Assembly: GCA_023663815.1 (NCBI GenBank)
Contig: JAMPGS010000018.1
Coordinates: forward strand, 1 to 36,337
Reading direction: 5' to 3'
Origin: Clostridium sp.
GTDB lineage: Bacteria; Bacillota; Clostridia; Lachnospirales; Lachnospiraceae
DNA length: 36,337 nucleotides
Shown here in pieces: positions 25,262 to 33,797 of this stretch; the stretch's first letter is position 1; each line of letters opens with the position of its first letter. The position numbers and the translations under genes are program-made. Below the pieces are notes generated by a model. The model was not told the DNA's origin and made no database searches. It saw only the letters and a program-made list of their open reading frames with translations.

Positions 25262-27391
25262 ATGGGCAAATATCGGGAAAGAGCCGCCAAGCTGGTGGCA
25301 CAAATGACATTGGAAGAAAAGGTGGGACAGACGCTTTATAACGCGCCTGCCATTGAGAGGCTGGGAATTCCCGCTTATAACTGGTGGAATGAGGCGCTGC
25401 ACGGAGTTGCGCGGGCGGGAACGGCCACGGTGTTCCCGCAGGCAATCGGGGTGGCCGCCGCCTTTGATGAGGATTTGACGGGAAAAATGGCGGAGGTAAT
25501 TGCCACGGAGGCGAGGGCAAAGTATAACGCGCAGAAAAAGGCGGGCGACAGGGATATCTATAAAGGTCTCACCTTCTGGTCGCCTAACGTCAATATTTTT
25601 AGGGACCCGCGCTGGGGACGGGGACAGGAAACCTACGGGGAGGACCCCTATTTGACCTCCCGAATGGGCGTGCGTTTTGTGGAGGGGATGCAGGAGGAAA
25701 AGGACGGCTTCATAAAGGCGGCGGCCTGCGCAAAGCATTTTGCTGTTCATTCCGGGCCGGAAAAGCTGCGCCATTGTTTTAACGCCGTCGCATCCAAGCA
25801 GGATATGCATGAAACCTATTTGCCGGCCTTCAAGGCCTGCGTGCAGGAAGCGAAGGTGGAGGCGGTAATGGGAGCCTATAACCGCACCAACGGGGAGCCC
25901 TGCTGCGGGAGCAAAACGTTGCTTCAGGATATTTTGAGGAAGGAATGGGGCTTTGAGGGACATGTAGTCAGCGACTGCTGGGCGGTTAAGGATTTTCATG
26001 AAAACCATAAGATAACCAAGACGCCTCTTGAATCGGCGGCAATGGCAATGAATAACGGGTGTGATGTAAATTGCGGCTGTATGTTTCCCAATCTGCGGGA
26101 CGCGGTAAAAGGTGGTTATGTGGAGGAAGCCCGTTTAGACGAGGCGGTGACGAATCTCATAGAGTGCCGCTTAAAGCTGGGAATGTTCGAGGAGGAGGGA
26201 AAAGTTCCTTTCGACGCAATTAATTATACGCAGGTGGACACGGAGGAAAGCCGGAGGCTGAATTTGGAAATTGCCAAAAAGAGTTTGGTTCTTTTAAAAA
26301 ACGAGGGGAATCTTCTGCCCCTTGACATTGGGAAGATAAAGGCAATCGGCGTGATAGGGCCTAATGCGGATTCCCGGAAAGCCTTGGTAGGGAATTATGA
26401 AGGGACAGCCTCCCGTTACGTCACTGTTTTAGAGGGAATTGAGGATTATGTGGGTGATAAGGCAAGGGTTTATTATTCCGAAGGGTGTCATTTGTTTGCG
26501 GACAGAACCAGCGGGTTGGCCGAGGCCAACGACCGCATCTCAGAGGTAAAAGCGGTATGCGAGGTCAGCGACGTGATAATTGCGGTACTTGGTTTGGATT
26601 CCACCATCGAGGGCGAAGAAGGGGATGCGGGAAATGAATTTTCCAGTGGTGATAAACTGGATTTGGCTTATTCCGGTCTGCAGCCGGAGGTGCTTCGGGC
26701 GGCGTATGAGAGCGGAAAGCCGGTGATTTTGGTGTCTATGACAGGGTCGGCCATGGCCCTTAGCTGGGAGGACGCCCATATTCCCGCTATAATTCAAGGG
26801 TGGTATCCCGGAGCGCAGGGAGGCAGAGCGGTAGCGGAGCTGATTTTTGGCGGCTACTGCCCGGAGGGGAAGCTGCCGGTGACCTTTTACCGCACTACAA
26901 AGGAACTGCCGGAATTTACAGATTATTCCATGAAAGGAAGAACCTACCGTTATATGGCTCAGGAGGCTCTCTATCCCTTTGGGTATGGGCTTTCCTACAC
27001 TTCCTTTGAGTTAGGCGGGGTAACGCTGTCCGCGGATAAAATTGCGGCCGACGGTGAAATAAAAGTCAGGGCGGTAATAAAAAATACGGGTGTTATGGCC
27101 GGAGGCCAGACCGTTCAGGTATATGTGAAAGCGGAGAGGGAAAACACGCCTAACCCGCAGCTAAAGGGATTGAAGAAAGTATACCTGCAGCCCGGCGAGG
27201 AAAGGGAAGTGGAGATTACGCTGAAAGGTCAGGCCTTTGCTCTTTATAATGAAGAAGGGGATTTCATGCTGGAAAAAGGGACTTACACTGTTTATGCGGG
27301 GATGCAGCAGCCCGATAAGCGAAGCGCGGATTTGACGGGACAAGAATGTGTGAGTATGGCGGTTTATTGTCAGGAGACGGTGAAGCTGTAG
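25262..27391 (+). CDS. Glycoside hydrolase family 3 (beta-glucosidase/beta-xylosidase type)
   Basis: The protein has 709 residues. The N-terminal barrel carries NWWNEALHGVAR (40-51) and ATVFPQ, features of the xylosidase/arabinosidase-like branch of GH3, plus KHF at 158-160 and the catalytic nucleophile Asp238 in HVVSDCWAV. The alpha/beta sandwich follows (from about 340, LLPLDIGKIKAIGVIGPNAD), then PFGYGLSYTSFE and a fibronectin-III-like C-terminal domain. It has no signal peptide, so it likely cleaves imported oligosaccharides in the cytoplasm. The acid/base Glu cannot be set with certainty; Glu residues in IEGEEGDAGNEF are candidates. It starts 16 bases after the restriction-modification gene with a GAGGGGGCG site. 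Substrate is unproven. Confidence 0.93.
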   Translation: MGKYRERAAKLVAQMTLEEKVGQTLYNAPAIERLGIPAYNWWNEALHGVARAGTATVFPQAIGVAAAFDEDLTGKMAEVIATEARAKYNAQKKAGDRDIYKGLTFWSPNVNIFRDPRWGRGQETYGEDPYLTSRMGVRFVEGMQEEKDGFIKAAACAKHFAVHSGPEKLRHCFNAVASKQDMHETYLPAFKACVQEAKVEAVMGAYNRTNGEPCCGSKTLLQDILRKEWGFEGHVVSDCWAVKDFHENHKITKTPLESAAMAMNNGCDVNCGCMFPNLRDAVKGGYVEEARLDEAVTNLIECRLKLGMFEEEGKVPFDAINYTQVDTEESRRLNLEIAKKSLVLLKNEGNLLPLDIGKIKAIGVIGPNADSRKALVGNYEGTASRYVTVLEGIEDYVGDKARVYYSEGCHLFADRTSGLAEANDRISEVKAVCEVSDVIIAVLGLDSTIEGEEGDAGNEFSSGDKLDLAYSGLQPEVLRAAYESGKPVILVSMTGSAMALSWEDAHIPAIIQGWYPGAQGGRAVAELIFGGYCPEGKLPVTFYRTTKELPEFTDYSMKGRTYRYMAQEALYPFGYGLSYTSFELGGVTLSADKIAADGEIKVRAVIKNTGVMAGGQTVQVYVKAERENTPNPQLKGLKKVYLQPGEEREVEITLKGQAFALYNEEGDFMLEKGTYTVYAGMQQPDKRSADLTGQECVSMAVYCQETVKL

Positions 27392-27417
27392 GTTGGTTAT
27401 TTCAAAGAGTAGGTAAG

Positions 27418-27470
27418 CCTTGCGGCAGCCGGCAAGGTCATGCAAGCATGATTTTAACTCATTGCTTGCA
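27418..27470. other. Two adjacent hairpins between the GH3 and DUF2264 genes
   Basis: CCTTGC/GCAAGG (27418-27423 with 27432-27437) is followed by TGCAAGCA..TGCTTGCA (27441-27448 with 27463-27470), the latter extended by TGA/TCA with one bulge. There is no T-run after either, so they are not clear terminators. They could stabilise or process the mRNA between the two genes. Confidence 0.5.
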
Positions 27471-27497
27471 GAAATAAAAAGAAAAGAGGAAAAGAAA

Positions 27498-28637
27498 ATG
27501 GCAGTTTGCAGGGAAGAATGGTTAAATGCACTTTTAACAATTGTAGGGCCGGTGCTGAATGCGCTGGAAAAGGGAGAATTAAAAAAGAAGATGCCGCTTG
27601 AATTTCACAAAGGGCGAGCGGATTTTGCGCCTCTTGAGGCCTTTGGACGAAGTATGCTTGGCATTGCCCCGTGGCTGGAAGCGGACAGCGGGGAATTAGA
27701 TGAAAAAGAACAGGCTTTGCAGGCGGAATATAGAGAGAAAGCACTTAACTGTATTGCAATGGCAACAAACCCCGCTTCACCGGATTTTATGGTTTTTGAC
27801 AGAGACGGGCAGCCTCTTGTGGATACGGCCTTTTTGGCCCACGCCATCGTCCGCGCGCCGAAAGCTTTGGCGGGTGCTCTTTCACCGGAAGCGCGGCGGA
27901 ATTTGATAGAAGCATTTAAAAGCTCCCGCAAAATCCCGGCCTGCAACTCCAACTGGATATTTTTCTCCGCTATGGTGGAGGCCGGATTGTATGTGCTTGG
28001 AGAATCATACGATATTATAAGAGTGCTTTACGCCCTGCGCGCTTTTCAGGGCTGGTATAAGGGGGACGGTGTTTACGGCGACGGCGATAACTTCCACTTT
28101 GATTATTATAACAGCTTTGTAATTCAGCCCATGTATGTGGATTTGGTAAAGCTGTTTGCCGGTGAAAATGAGGAAATTGAACAGATGCAAGGGACGGTGA
28201 TTGCCCGCGCGGCCAGATATGCTTCCATTTTGGAGCGTATGATTGGGCCGGAGGGCTCCTACCCGGTGGTGGGCCGGTCTATCTGTTATCGGTTTGGCGT
28301 TTTTCATATGCTTGCTCAGGCGGCGCTGCAAAGAGAGCTTGAGGCGGGAATTTCTCCGGCTTCCGTGCGCTGCGGACTGACCGCCGTCATAAAGAGAGTT
28401 ATGAGCGCGCCGGATATGTTTGACGAGAACGGCTGGCTTTTGCCGGGCGTGTACGGGAATCAGCCGGAGCTTGCGGAGGAATACATCAATATTGGAAGTT
28501 TGTATTTGTGCAGCAGCGTCTTTCTTCCCTTGGGACTTCTTCCTACCGATGAATTTTGGAGCGGCGCGGACGAGGATTGGTCTGGGAAAAAGGTGTGGTC
28601 GGGAGGACATATAGTTATCGATCATGCGGAGGATTGA
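27498..28637 (+). CDS. DUF2264 family protein
   Basis: The protein has 379 residues and matches DUF2264, a family of soluble, largely helical proteins found beside carbohydrate-degrading enzymes; its reaction is not established. Family-like stretches include RADFAPLEAFGRSMLGIAPWLE near the start, NSNWIFFSAMVEAGL, YGDGDNFHFDYYNSFVIQPM and GPEGSYPVVGRSICYRFG in the middle. Conserved aromatic and acidic residues there suggest a sugar-binding groove of an alpha/alpha-barrel type, which is inference. ATG 27498 follows GAGGAAAAG; an in-frame ATG at 27420 falls inside the hairpins. It lies 106 bases after the GH3 gene and probably belongs to the same glycan-use unit. No signal peptide is seen. Confidence 0.85.
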   Translation: MAVCREEWLNALLTIVGPVLNALEKGELKKKMPLEFHKGRADFAPLEAFGRSMLGIAPWLEADSGELDEKEQALQAEYREKALNCIAMATNPASPDFMVFDRDGQPLVDTAFLAHAIVRAPKALAGALSPEARRNLIEAFKSSRKIPACNSNWIFFSAMVEAGLYVLGESYDIIRVLYALRAFQGWYKGDGVYGDGDNFHFDYYNSFVIQPMYVDLVKLFAGENEEIEQMQGTVIARAARYASILERMIGPEGSYPVVGRSICYRFGVFHMLAQAALQRELEAGISPASVRCGLTAVIKRVMSAPDMFDENGWLLPGVYGNQPELAEEYINIGSLYLCSSVFLPLGLLPTDEFWSGADEDWSGKKVWSGGHIVIDHAED

Positions 28638-28691
28638 GGGTAGGCGAAGTGGTTGATTCTGCGGCGGCAGGAATAAAAAGGCGGAAAGAAA

Positions 28692-29993
28692 ATGCTTATT
28701 ATAAAAAACGGTACGGTGGTTGACCCGGTGAAGGACAAGCTTTACCGGGCCGACTTGCAGATAGAAAACGGGAGAATCGTTAAAATTGTCAAGGATGCCA
28801 GAGAGAATGGGAAAAGCAATCTACGGGAGCCTTTAGGAGTGCGGGTGATTGACGCCGAAAATCTTTTGATTGCGCCGGGGCTTGCGGACACCCATGTCCA
28901 TTTCAGAGAGCCGGGCTTTACCTACAAGGAGGATATTACAAGCGGCGCGGCGGCGGCTGTCCGCGGCGGGTTTACGGAGATTGTGCTTATGGCGAATACA
29001 AAGCCTCCTGTGGACAACGCGGATACCCTTGCTTTTGTCCTTTCCAGAGGGAGGGAAACAGGGATTCATATAAATAGTTGCGCCAATGTCACCGTAGGGA
29101 TGGCGGGAAAAGAGCTGGTAGATATGGAGACACTGGCAGAAAGCGGCGCGGCGGGGTTTACCGACGACGGGATTCCGTTGCTTGACGGGAAACTGGTGCG
29201 GGAGGCGATGAAACAGGTAAAAAAGATTGGTAAACCGATAAGCTTTCATGAGGAAAATCCTGCCAGAATAACGAATAACGGTATTCACGCGGGAAAGGCG
29301 GCGGAATTTTATCACATAAAAGGCTCGCCCAGAGAGGCGGAGATTGACTTGGTAAAAAGAGATTTAGAGCTTGCCCTTGAGACGGGGGCCGAGGTGGTGA
29401 TTCAGCATATCAGCACCAAGGAGGCGGCGGAGCTTTTGCGGGAGGCAAAGGTAAAGGGAGCGCGCGTCCATGGGGAATGTACGCCTCATCATTTTACCTT
29501 GACGCAGGAGGCGGCAATTGAGAAGGGAACCCTTGCAAAAATGAATCCGCCGCTGCGGGAAGAATCCGACAGGCTGGCGCTTATCGAGGCTTTAAGGGAT
29601 GGAACTATCGATTTGATTGCCACGGACCACGCCCCCCACGCGAGGGCAGAAAAGGAAAAATCAATTACTGAAGCGCCTAGCGGGATTATTGGCTTGGAGA
29701 CTGCGCTTTCCCTTGGAATCCGGGAGCTCGTGCAAAAGGGATATTTGACGATGCCGCAATTGATAGAAAGAATGAGTGCCGCGCCCTGTCGGCTGTACGG
29801 TCTTGACGGCGGCAGGCTTGAGGAGGGAGCGGCGGCAAGCCTTGTGCTGTTCCACCCGGAGGAACGCTGGAAGGTTTTGGAGTTTGCCTCCAAGGCCTCC
29901 AACTCGCCGTTTATTGGGGAGGAGCTTCCCGGAGTTGTGTATTATACCATTTGCGACGGAAAGGTTGTGTATCAGAGGAAAGAGCAGGAATGA
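28692..29993 (+). CDS. pyrC: Dihydroorotase
   Basis: The protein has 433 residues. It cyclises carbamoyl-aspartate to dihydroorotate in pyrimidine synthesis. The amidohydrolase motifs are complete: DTHVHFREPG with His68 and His70, the FTDDG segment with a metal-bridging Asp (about 158), ISFHEEN (His186), VIQHIS (His239) and ATDHAPHA (Asp312). This is the zinc-dependent class I type. The start at 28692 has GGCGGAAAG upstream. The gene for PyrK begins 20 bases after the stop, and pyrD follows, so these three form an operon. No PyrR site or attenuator is evident upstream; the 54-base spacer is too short for one. Confidence 0.96.
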   Translation: MLIIKNGTVVDPVKDKLYRADLQIENGRIVKIVKDARENGKSNLREPLGVRVIDAENLLIAPGLADTHVHFREPGFTYKEDITSGAAAAVRGGFTEIVLMANTKPPVDNADTLAFVLSRGRETGIHINSCANVTVGMAGKELVDMETLAESGAAGFTDDGIPLLDGKLVREAMKQVKKIGKPISFHEENPARITNNGIHAGKAAEFYHIKGSPREAEIDLVKRDLELALETGAEVVIQHISTKEAAELLREAKVKGARVHGECTPHHFTLTQEAAIEKGTLAKMNPPLREESDRLALIEALRDGTIDLIATDHAPHARAEKEKSITEAPSGIIGLETALSLGIRELVQKGYLTMPQLIERMSAAPCRLYGLDGGRLEEGAAASLVLFHPEERWKVLEFASKASNSPFIGEELPGVVYYTICDGKVVYQRKEQE

Positions 29994-30013
29994 TTGCAGG
30001 AGGGAGAACGTTT

Positions 30014-30835
30014 ATGACGAGTGAAAGGGACAGAAAGATGGGAGGAGAAGAAAAGACAAAAATAAAGGCAAAAGCACGGGTGTTATCTCAAGAAATGCCT
30101 GCGGAAAATATTTTTGATTTATGGCTGGAAACAGGGCTTGCGGGGTGGGCACGCGCCGGACAGTTTATCGGTATCTATCCATTGGACGGCTCCCGGCTGC
30201 TCCCTAGACCTTTAAGTATCTGTGAAGCGGATAGGGAAAAAGGTACGCTTAGAATTGTATACCGTCTTGCGGGTAAAGGAACCGAGGAATTTTCCGGCTG
30301 GAAGCCGGGACAGGAGGTTCAGATTTTAGGGGTTTTAGGCAACGGTTTTCCTGTTTTAGAAGGAATTGGGAAAAGAGTGATACTCTTGGGCGGCGGAATC
30401 GGCATCCCGCCCATGGTTCAGCTTGCAAAGGAGCTTGCAGAGGCGGGAACGGAGCCGGTAATTGTCGCAGGCTATCGGGATGGACAGCTTTTCTTAAAAG
30501 AGGATTTAAGAAAATATGGGAAGGTTTATATTGCCACTGAGGACGGAAGCGTGGGAACAAAAGGAAACGTGCTTACCGTTGTGGAGAGAGCGCGGATAGA
30601 GGCGGACGTGATTATGGCCTGCGGCCCTATGCCTATGCTACGGGCGGTCAAGGCCTACGCCGGGGGCAAGGGAATCAAGGCCTATTTGTCTCTGGAAGAG
30701 AGAATGGCCTGCGGAGTGGGGGCCTGCCTTGGCTGTGTGTGCAGAACCGTCCGAAAGGATGCGCACTCCTATGTGAATAACGCAAGAATCTGTACGGAGG
30801 GGCCTGTGTTTGAGGCCGGGGAGGTGGATATCTGA
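30014..30835 (+). CDS. pyrK: Dihydroorotate dehydrogenase, electron-transfer subunit
   Basis: The protein has 273 residues. PyrK carries FAD and a [2Fe-2S] cluster and passes electrons from dihydroorotate oxidation (PyrD) to NAD+. Visible features are the FAD-binding RPLSIC (65-70), a nucleotide-binding LLGGGIGIPPM (124-134), ACGPMPML (202-209), and the cluster Cys at 233, 238, 241 and 260 (CGVGACLGC, then ARICTEGP). I chose ATG 30014 because AGGAGGGAG lies eight bases upstream; an in-frame ATG at 29951 would overlap pyrC. The first 15 residues are charged and longer than usual. Its stop overlaps the pyrD start as TGATG, so the subunits are translationally coupled. Confidence 0.95.
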   Translation: MTSERDRKMGGEEKTKIKAKARVLSQEMPAENIFDLWLETGLAGWARAGQFIGIYPLDGSRLLPRPLSICEADREKGTLRIVYRLAGKGTEEFSGWKPGQEVQILGVLGNGFPVLEGIGKRVILLGGGIGIPPMVQLAKELAEAGTEPVIVAGYRDGQLFLKEDLRKYGKVYIATEDGSVGTKGNVLTVVERARIEADVIMACGPMPMLRAVKAYAGGKGIKAYLSLEERMACGVGACLGCVCRTVRKDAHSYVNNARICTEGPVFEAGEVDI

Positions 30836-31734
30836 TGAATACGAAGGTGACAATTGCAGGGGTGGAGTTTAAAAATCCCGTGATGACGGCCTCTGGAACT
30901 TTTGGCTCCGGCATGGAGTACAGCGATTTTGTGGACTTGAACAGGCTGGGAGCGGTAGTGACAAAAGGAGTAGCTAATGTGCCGTGGCCGGGGAATCCAA
31001 CGCCGCGGATAGCGGAAACCTACGGCGGAATGTTGAACGCCATCGGGCTGCAGAACCCCGGCATCGACGTGTTTATGGAGAGGGACCTTCCTTTTCTCCG
31101 GCAGTATGATACAAGAGTTATTGTCAATGTCTGCGGCAAACGTGTGGAGGATTATCTTGAAGTGGTGGAAAAGCTTGGGGATACAAAGGCGGATATGCTG
31201 GAAATCAATGTGTCCTGTCCCAATGTGAAGGAGGGAGCCATTGCTTTTGGGCAGAAGGCGGACTGTCTTTACGATATTACTTCCCAGATAAAGGCAAAGG
31301 CGAGACAGCCTGTGATTATGAAGCTCAGCCCCAATGTGACGGATATTACGGAGATGGCGAAAGCGGCCGAGGCGGCGGGGGCGGACGCTATTTCCCTGAT
31401 AAATACTTTAACGGGAATGAAAATTGATATCCATAAGAGAACCTTTGTGCTGGCAAACAAGACCGGCGGACTTTCCGGCCCTGCCATTAAGCCGGTGGCC
31501 GTGCGCATGGTTTATCAGGCAAGCCATGCGGTAAAAATTCCGGTTATCGGAATGGGCGGTATTGCAACGGCCGACGACGCCATAGAATTTTTGCTGGCCG
31601 GAGCCAGCGCCGTGGCAGTTGGCGCAATGAATTTTGCAAATCCCTATACTACCGTGGAGGTGATAGAGGGGATTGAGGCGTATATGAGGCGGTATCATAT
31701 TGATGATGTTAGTGAATTAATAGGATGTGTTTGA
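30835..31734 (+). CDS. pyrD: Dihydroorotate dehydrogenase, type 1B catalytic subunit
   Basis: The protein has 299 residues. This FMN-dependent TIM barrel oxidises dihydroorotate to orotate with PyrK. Family features include NPVMTASGTFGSG, the GLQNPGID loop, EINVSCPNVKEG with catalytic Cys128 (the type 1B/1A base), VIMKLSPNVTDI, LINTLTGMKID and the phosphate-binding GMGGIATADDAIEFLLAGA. It shares one base with pyrK. The stop TGA at 31732-31734 lies four bases before a tandem repeat array, and the 3' end of the gene resembles the end of a repeat unit (GTTTGATGG). No terminator follows, so transcription may continue toward the SPOCS gene. Confidence 0.96.
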   Translation: MNTKVTIAGVEFKNPVMTASGTFGSGMEYSDFVDLNRLGAVVTKGVANVPWPGNPTPRIAETYGGMLNAIGLQNPGIDVFMERDLPFLRQYDTRVIVNVCGKRVEDYLEVVEKLGDTKADMLEINVSCPNVKEGAIAFGQKADCLYDITSQIKAKARQPVIMKLSPNVTDITEMAKAAEAAGADAISLINTLTGMKIDIHKRTFVLANKTGGLSGPAIKPVAVRMVYQASHAVKIPVIGMGGIATADDAIEFLLAGASAVAVGAMNFANPYTTVEVIEGIEAYMRRYHIDDVSELIGCV

Positions 31735-31737
31735 TGG

Positions 31738-31958
31738 AATAAGCTGATTTGCAGAGCAAGGCGGCGTTTATTGTAATAAGCTGATTTGGAAAGAAGAGCA
31801 GCATTTGTTGCAATAAGCCGAATTGCAAAGCAAGTCAGCGTTTGATGGAATAAGCCGATTCGTAAAGCGAGACAGCAGTTGTTACAATAAACTGATTTGG
31901 AAAGCAAGCGGCGTTTGTTATAATAAGTTGTCTTAAAAAGCAAGACAATGTTTGCTGC
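31738..31958. repeat. Six tandem degenerate 37-nt repeats after pyrD
   Basis: Units start at 31738, 31775, 31812, 31849, 31886 (36 bases) and 31922. Each begins AATAAGCTGATTTG or a close variant and ends near GCGTTTGTTG. Units are contiguous with no spacers, so this is not a CRISPR array. The unit length is not a multiple of three and both strands contain stops in most frames; a minus-strand open frame exists across it but has no ribosome site. The last unit ends exactly at the sigma-E-like -10 box of the next gene. Confidence 0.85.
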
Positions 31959-31965
31959 ATACAAT
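31958..31965 (+). promoter_or_regulatory. Sigma-E/sigma-K-like -10 box before the SPOCS/LysM gene
   Basis: CATACAAT matches the mother-cell sigma-E -10 consensus CATACANT exactly. No convincing -35 is present at the expected distance, so confidence is limited. Predicted transcription would start near 31972, inside the left arm of the hairpin that covers the ribosome site. The encoded protein is spore-type, which fits mother-cell control. Confidence 0.4.
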
Positions 31966-31968
31966 TTC

Positions 31969-32009
31969 CCTCCCCCGCATACATTTACAATAAGTAGATG
32001 CCGGGGAGG
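31969..32009 (+). promoter_or_regulatory. Hairpin that sequesters the Shine-Dalgarno site of the SPOCS/LysM gene
   Basis: CCTCCCC plus GCAT (31969-31980) pairs with ATGC plus GGGGAGG (31998-32009), eleven pairs with a single C-C mismatch and a 17-base loop. The right arm contains the entire ribosome-binding site GGGGAGG seven bases before the GTG start. A transcript that includes the left arm should be poorly translated. Confidence 0.6.
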
Positions 32010-32016
32010 TATTTTT

Positions 32017-33582
32017 GTGGAATTAATCAAACGAAATATACATACGGATTGTATCAAATGCAAAGCTCAGACGCAGATGACTCTTGAAGATGATGTGATT
32101 ATATCCGATTCCAGACCAGACGCTGCAAAGCTGATTATGGATAGAGGAAATGTAACAATCGAGGAGATAAAGGTCACCGACGACCACGTGGGCGTAAAGG
32201 GCAAGCTGAATTTTCATGTGCTTTATTTGACGGAGCAGGCCGCGCCGGAGCGGGGGGACGTGGCGAATATGGAAGGAGCTATTCCCTTTGACGAAGTGGT
32301 TTTTATGGAAGGAATCAGGGCGGGGGACAATGTAAACGTAAACTGGGAGCTGGAGGATTTGAGCGTCAACCTGATTAACTCCCGGAAGCTCAGCGTCCAG
32401 TCGCTGGTAACGCTTTTTTTGTCCTGCGAGGAAATTCATGACGAGGAAACTGCCGTGGATTTGTACAGTGAGGAACCGATAGAATTTCGGAAAAAATCAC
32501 TGGATATAGCGGCAATGACTATCAAGAAAAAGGATATTTTCAGGATAAAAGAGGAAGTGGAAATTCCGGGGAGCTTTCCAAATATCCTAACAATGATTTG
32601 GTCGGAAATAGTACCGGAAGCGGTGGAGTTTAAGGTGCTGGAAGATAAAATCGGAGTTCAGGGAGAGCTGCGGGCCTTTTTCCTTTACAGAGGAGAGGGG
32701 GAAGAAGGGGAGATTTGCCATTATGAGACGACGCTGCCCTTTGCCGGAAGTCTGGACTGTCCCGGCGCGGCGGAAGGAATGATACCTGAAATACGGTTTT
32801 TTGCGGAGGACCGCGAGGTGGAAGTGAGGCCGGATTTTGACGGCGAGGAGAGAGTTATCACCTTTGAACAATGTTTAGATATGGATATCTGCATTTATGA
32901 GGAAGAAAAAATCGACATTCTTGCGGACGTTTACGGAGTTGTGAAAGAGGTTTCCGTTTTGGAAAAAAATGCGGATTTCAGGAAACTTTTGTCAAAGAGC
33001 AGCGGAAAGACGAAGCTTTCAGGCCATTTTAAGTGCGAGGACGAGAAAGCGGCGATGCACAAGATACTGCACACGGCCAGTAATCTCCAAATCAGCGGCC
33101 AAAATGTGACTGAGGGAGGCATTGAACTGACCGGCGTGGTGAACATGCAGATTTTTTATGAGTGCAGCACGGAAGAAAATCGGTACGGCGTGATTAAAGG
33201 AACCATTCCTTTCAGCTATGTTTTGGAGGCCGAGGGGATTACGGAAAACTGCATTTATCCTGTTCAGGCGTTTGTAGACCAAATAACGGTTGCTATTATT
33301 GACAATGTGGAAGTGGATGTAAAGTGCGTGCTTTATTTTAGGTCCAACGTTTACTTAAAATGGCAGGAAAAGATTGTGGAGCAGGTCATCGTGTCGGAAC
33401 CGGACATGGAAAAGATGGAGGCGCTGCCGGGAATTGCCGTTTACATGGTGAAAGATGGTGAGAGCCTTTGGGATATCGGGAAGCGTTATTATGTGCCGGT
33501 TTCGGTGATTAAGCAGACCAATGAGCTTACCTCCGACGAGGTGAAGCCGGGGGATAGGATTTTGATAGTAAAAAATGTGTAG
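32017..33582 (+). CDS. SPOCS (DUF3794) and LysM domain protein, spore-coat/cortex type
   Basis: The protein has 521 residues. The start is GTG 32017, seven bases after GGGGAGG, giving the family-typical beginning MELIKRNIHTDCIKCKAQTQ; an in-frame ATG at 31948 lies before the ribosome site. Repeated SPOCS modules (about 30-120, 165-290, 330-460) with the beta-strand pattern VKGKLNFHVLYLTE and GVQGELRAFFLYRGE are followed by a C-terminal LysM (about 474-519, YMVKDGESLWDIGKRYYVPV, GDRILIV). LysM binds peptidoglycan or cortex; SPOCS modules occur in sporulation proteins of Clostridia such as SipL. The protein probably helps link coat and cortex in the mother cell. It has no signal peptide, as expected for a mother-cell protein. 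Confidence 0.9.
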   Translation: MELIKRNIHTDCIKCKAQTQMTLEDDVIISDSRPDAAKLIMDRGNVTIEEIKVTDDHVGVKGKLNFHVLYLTEQAAPERGDVANMEGAIPFDEVVFMEGIRAGDNVNVNWELEDLSVNLINSRKLSVQSLVTLFLSCEEIHDEETAVDLYSEEPIEFRKKSLDIAAMTIKKKDIFRIKEEVEIPGSFPNILTMIWSEIVPEAVEFKVLEDKIGVQGELRAFFLYRGEGEEGEICHYETTLPFAGSLDCPGAAEGMIPEIRFFAEDREVEVRPDFDGEERVITFEQCLDMDICIYEEEKIDILADVYGVVKEVSVLEKNADFRKLLSKSSGKTKLSGHFKCEDEKAAMHKILHTASNLQISGQNVTEGGIELTGVVNMQIFYECSTEENRYGVIKGTIPFSYVLEAEGITENCIYPVQAFVDQITVAIIDNVEVDVKCVLYFRSNVYLKWQEKIVEQVIVSEPDMEKMEALPGIAVYMVKDGESLWDIGKRYYVPVSVIKQTNELTSDEVKPGDRILIVKNV

Positions 33583-33598
33583 CTGATAAAGAAATGGG

Positions 33599-33627
33599 AG
33601 GGATGCTCCGCGCGGGGCGTCCCTTTG
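33599..33627 (+). terminator. Possible terminator after the SPOCS/LysM gene
   Basis: AGGGATGC (33599-33606) pairs with GCGTCCCT (33617-33624) with one G-U pair and a 10-base GC-rich loop; only three Ts follow. The following bases to 33744 are GC-rich, contain several short inverted repeats and have no gene. Confidence 0.5.
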
Positions 33628-33744
33628 CTGTGGTACATATCCCCGTGCAGAGGAGAAGCCGTAAAAGCGGCGCGCAGGCCGCGCGGCGGGGAGGAGAAAT
33701 TTTCTCTACTCAACTGAGGTAGTTGCCAATTAAATTATAAATAC

Positions 33745-33777
33745 AAAAAAACGGTATAGCCGCGACAGCTATACCGT
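33745..33777 (-). terminator. Terminator of the minus-strand 217-residue gene
   Basis: ACGGTATAGC (33751-33760) pairs perfectly with GCTATACCGT (33768-33777). Read on the minus strand the stem is followed by seven Ts. It sits 20 bases past the stop of the minus-strand gene, and the two transcription units converge here. Confidence 0.85.
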
Positions 33778-33797
33778 GATTTGTAAGCAGCAAATTT

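Noticed and set aside
31738-31958. CRISPR array
   Set aside because: The 37-nt units are contiguous and diverged, with no unique spacers between them and no cas genes nearby.
31695-32063. Minus-strand 122-codon open frame across the repeats
   Set aside because: It has no ribosome site, overlaps pyrD and SPOCS signals, and its apparent protein repeat (37 residues) is just three DNA repeat units read in shifted frames.
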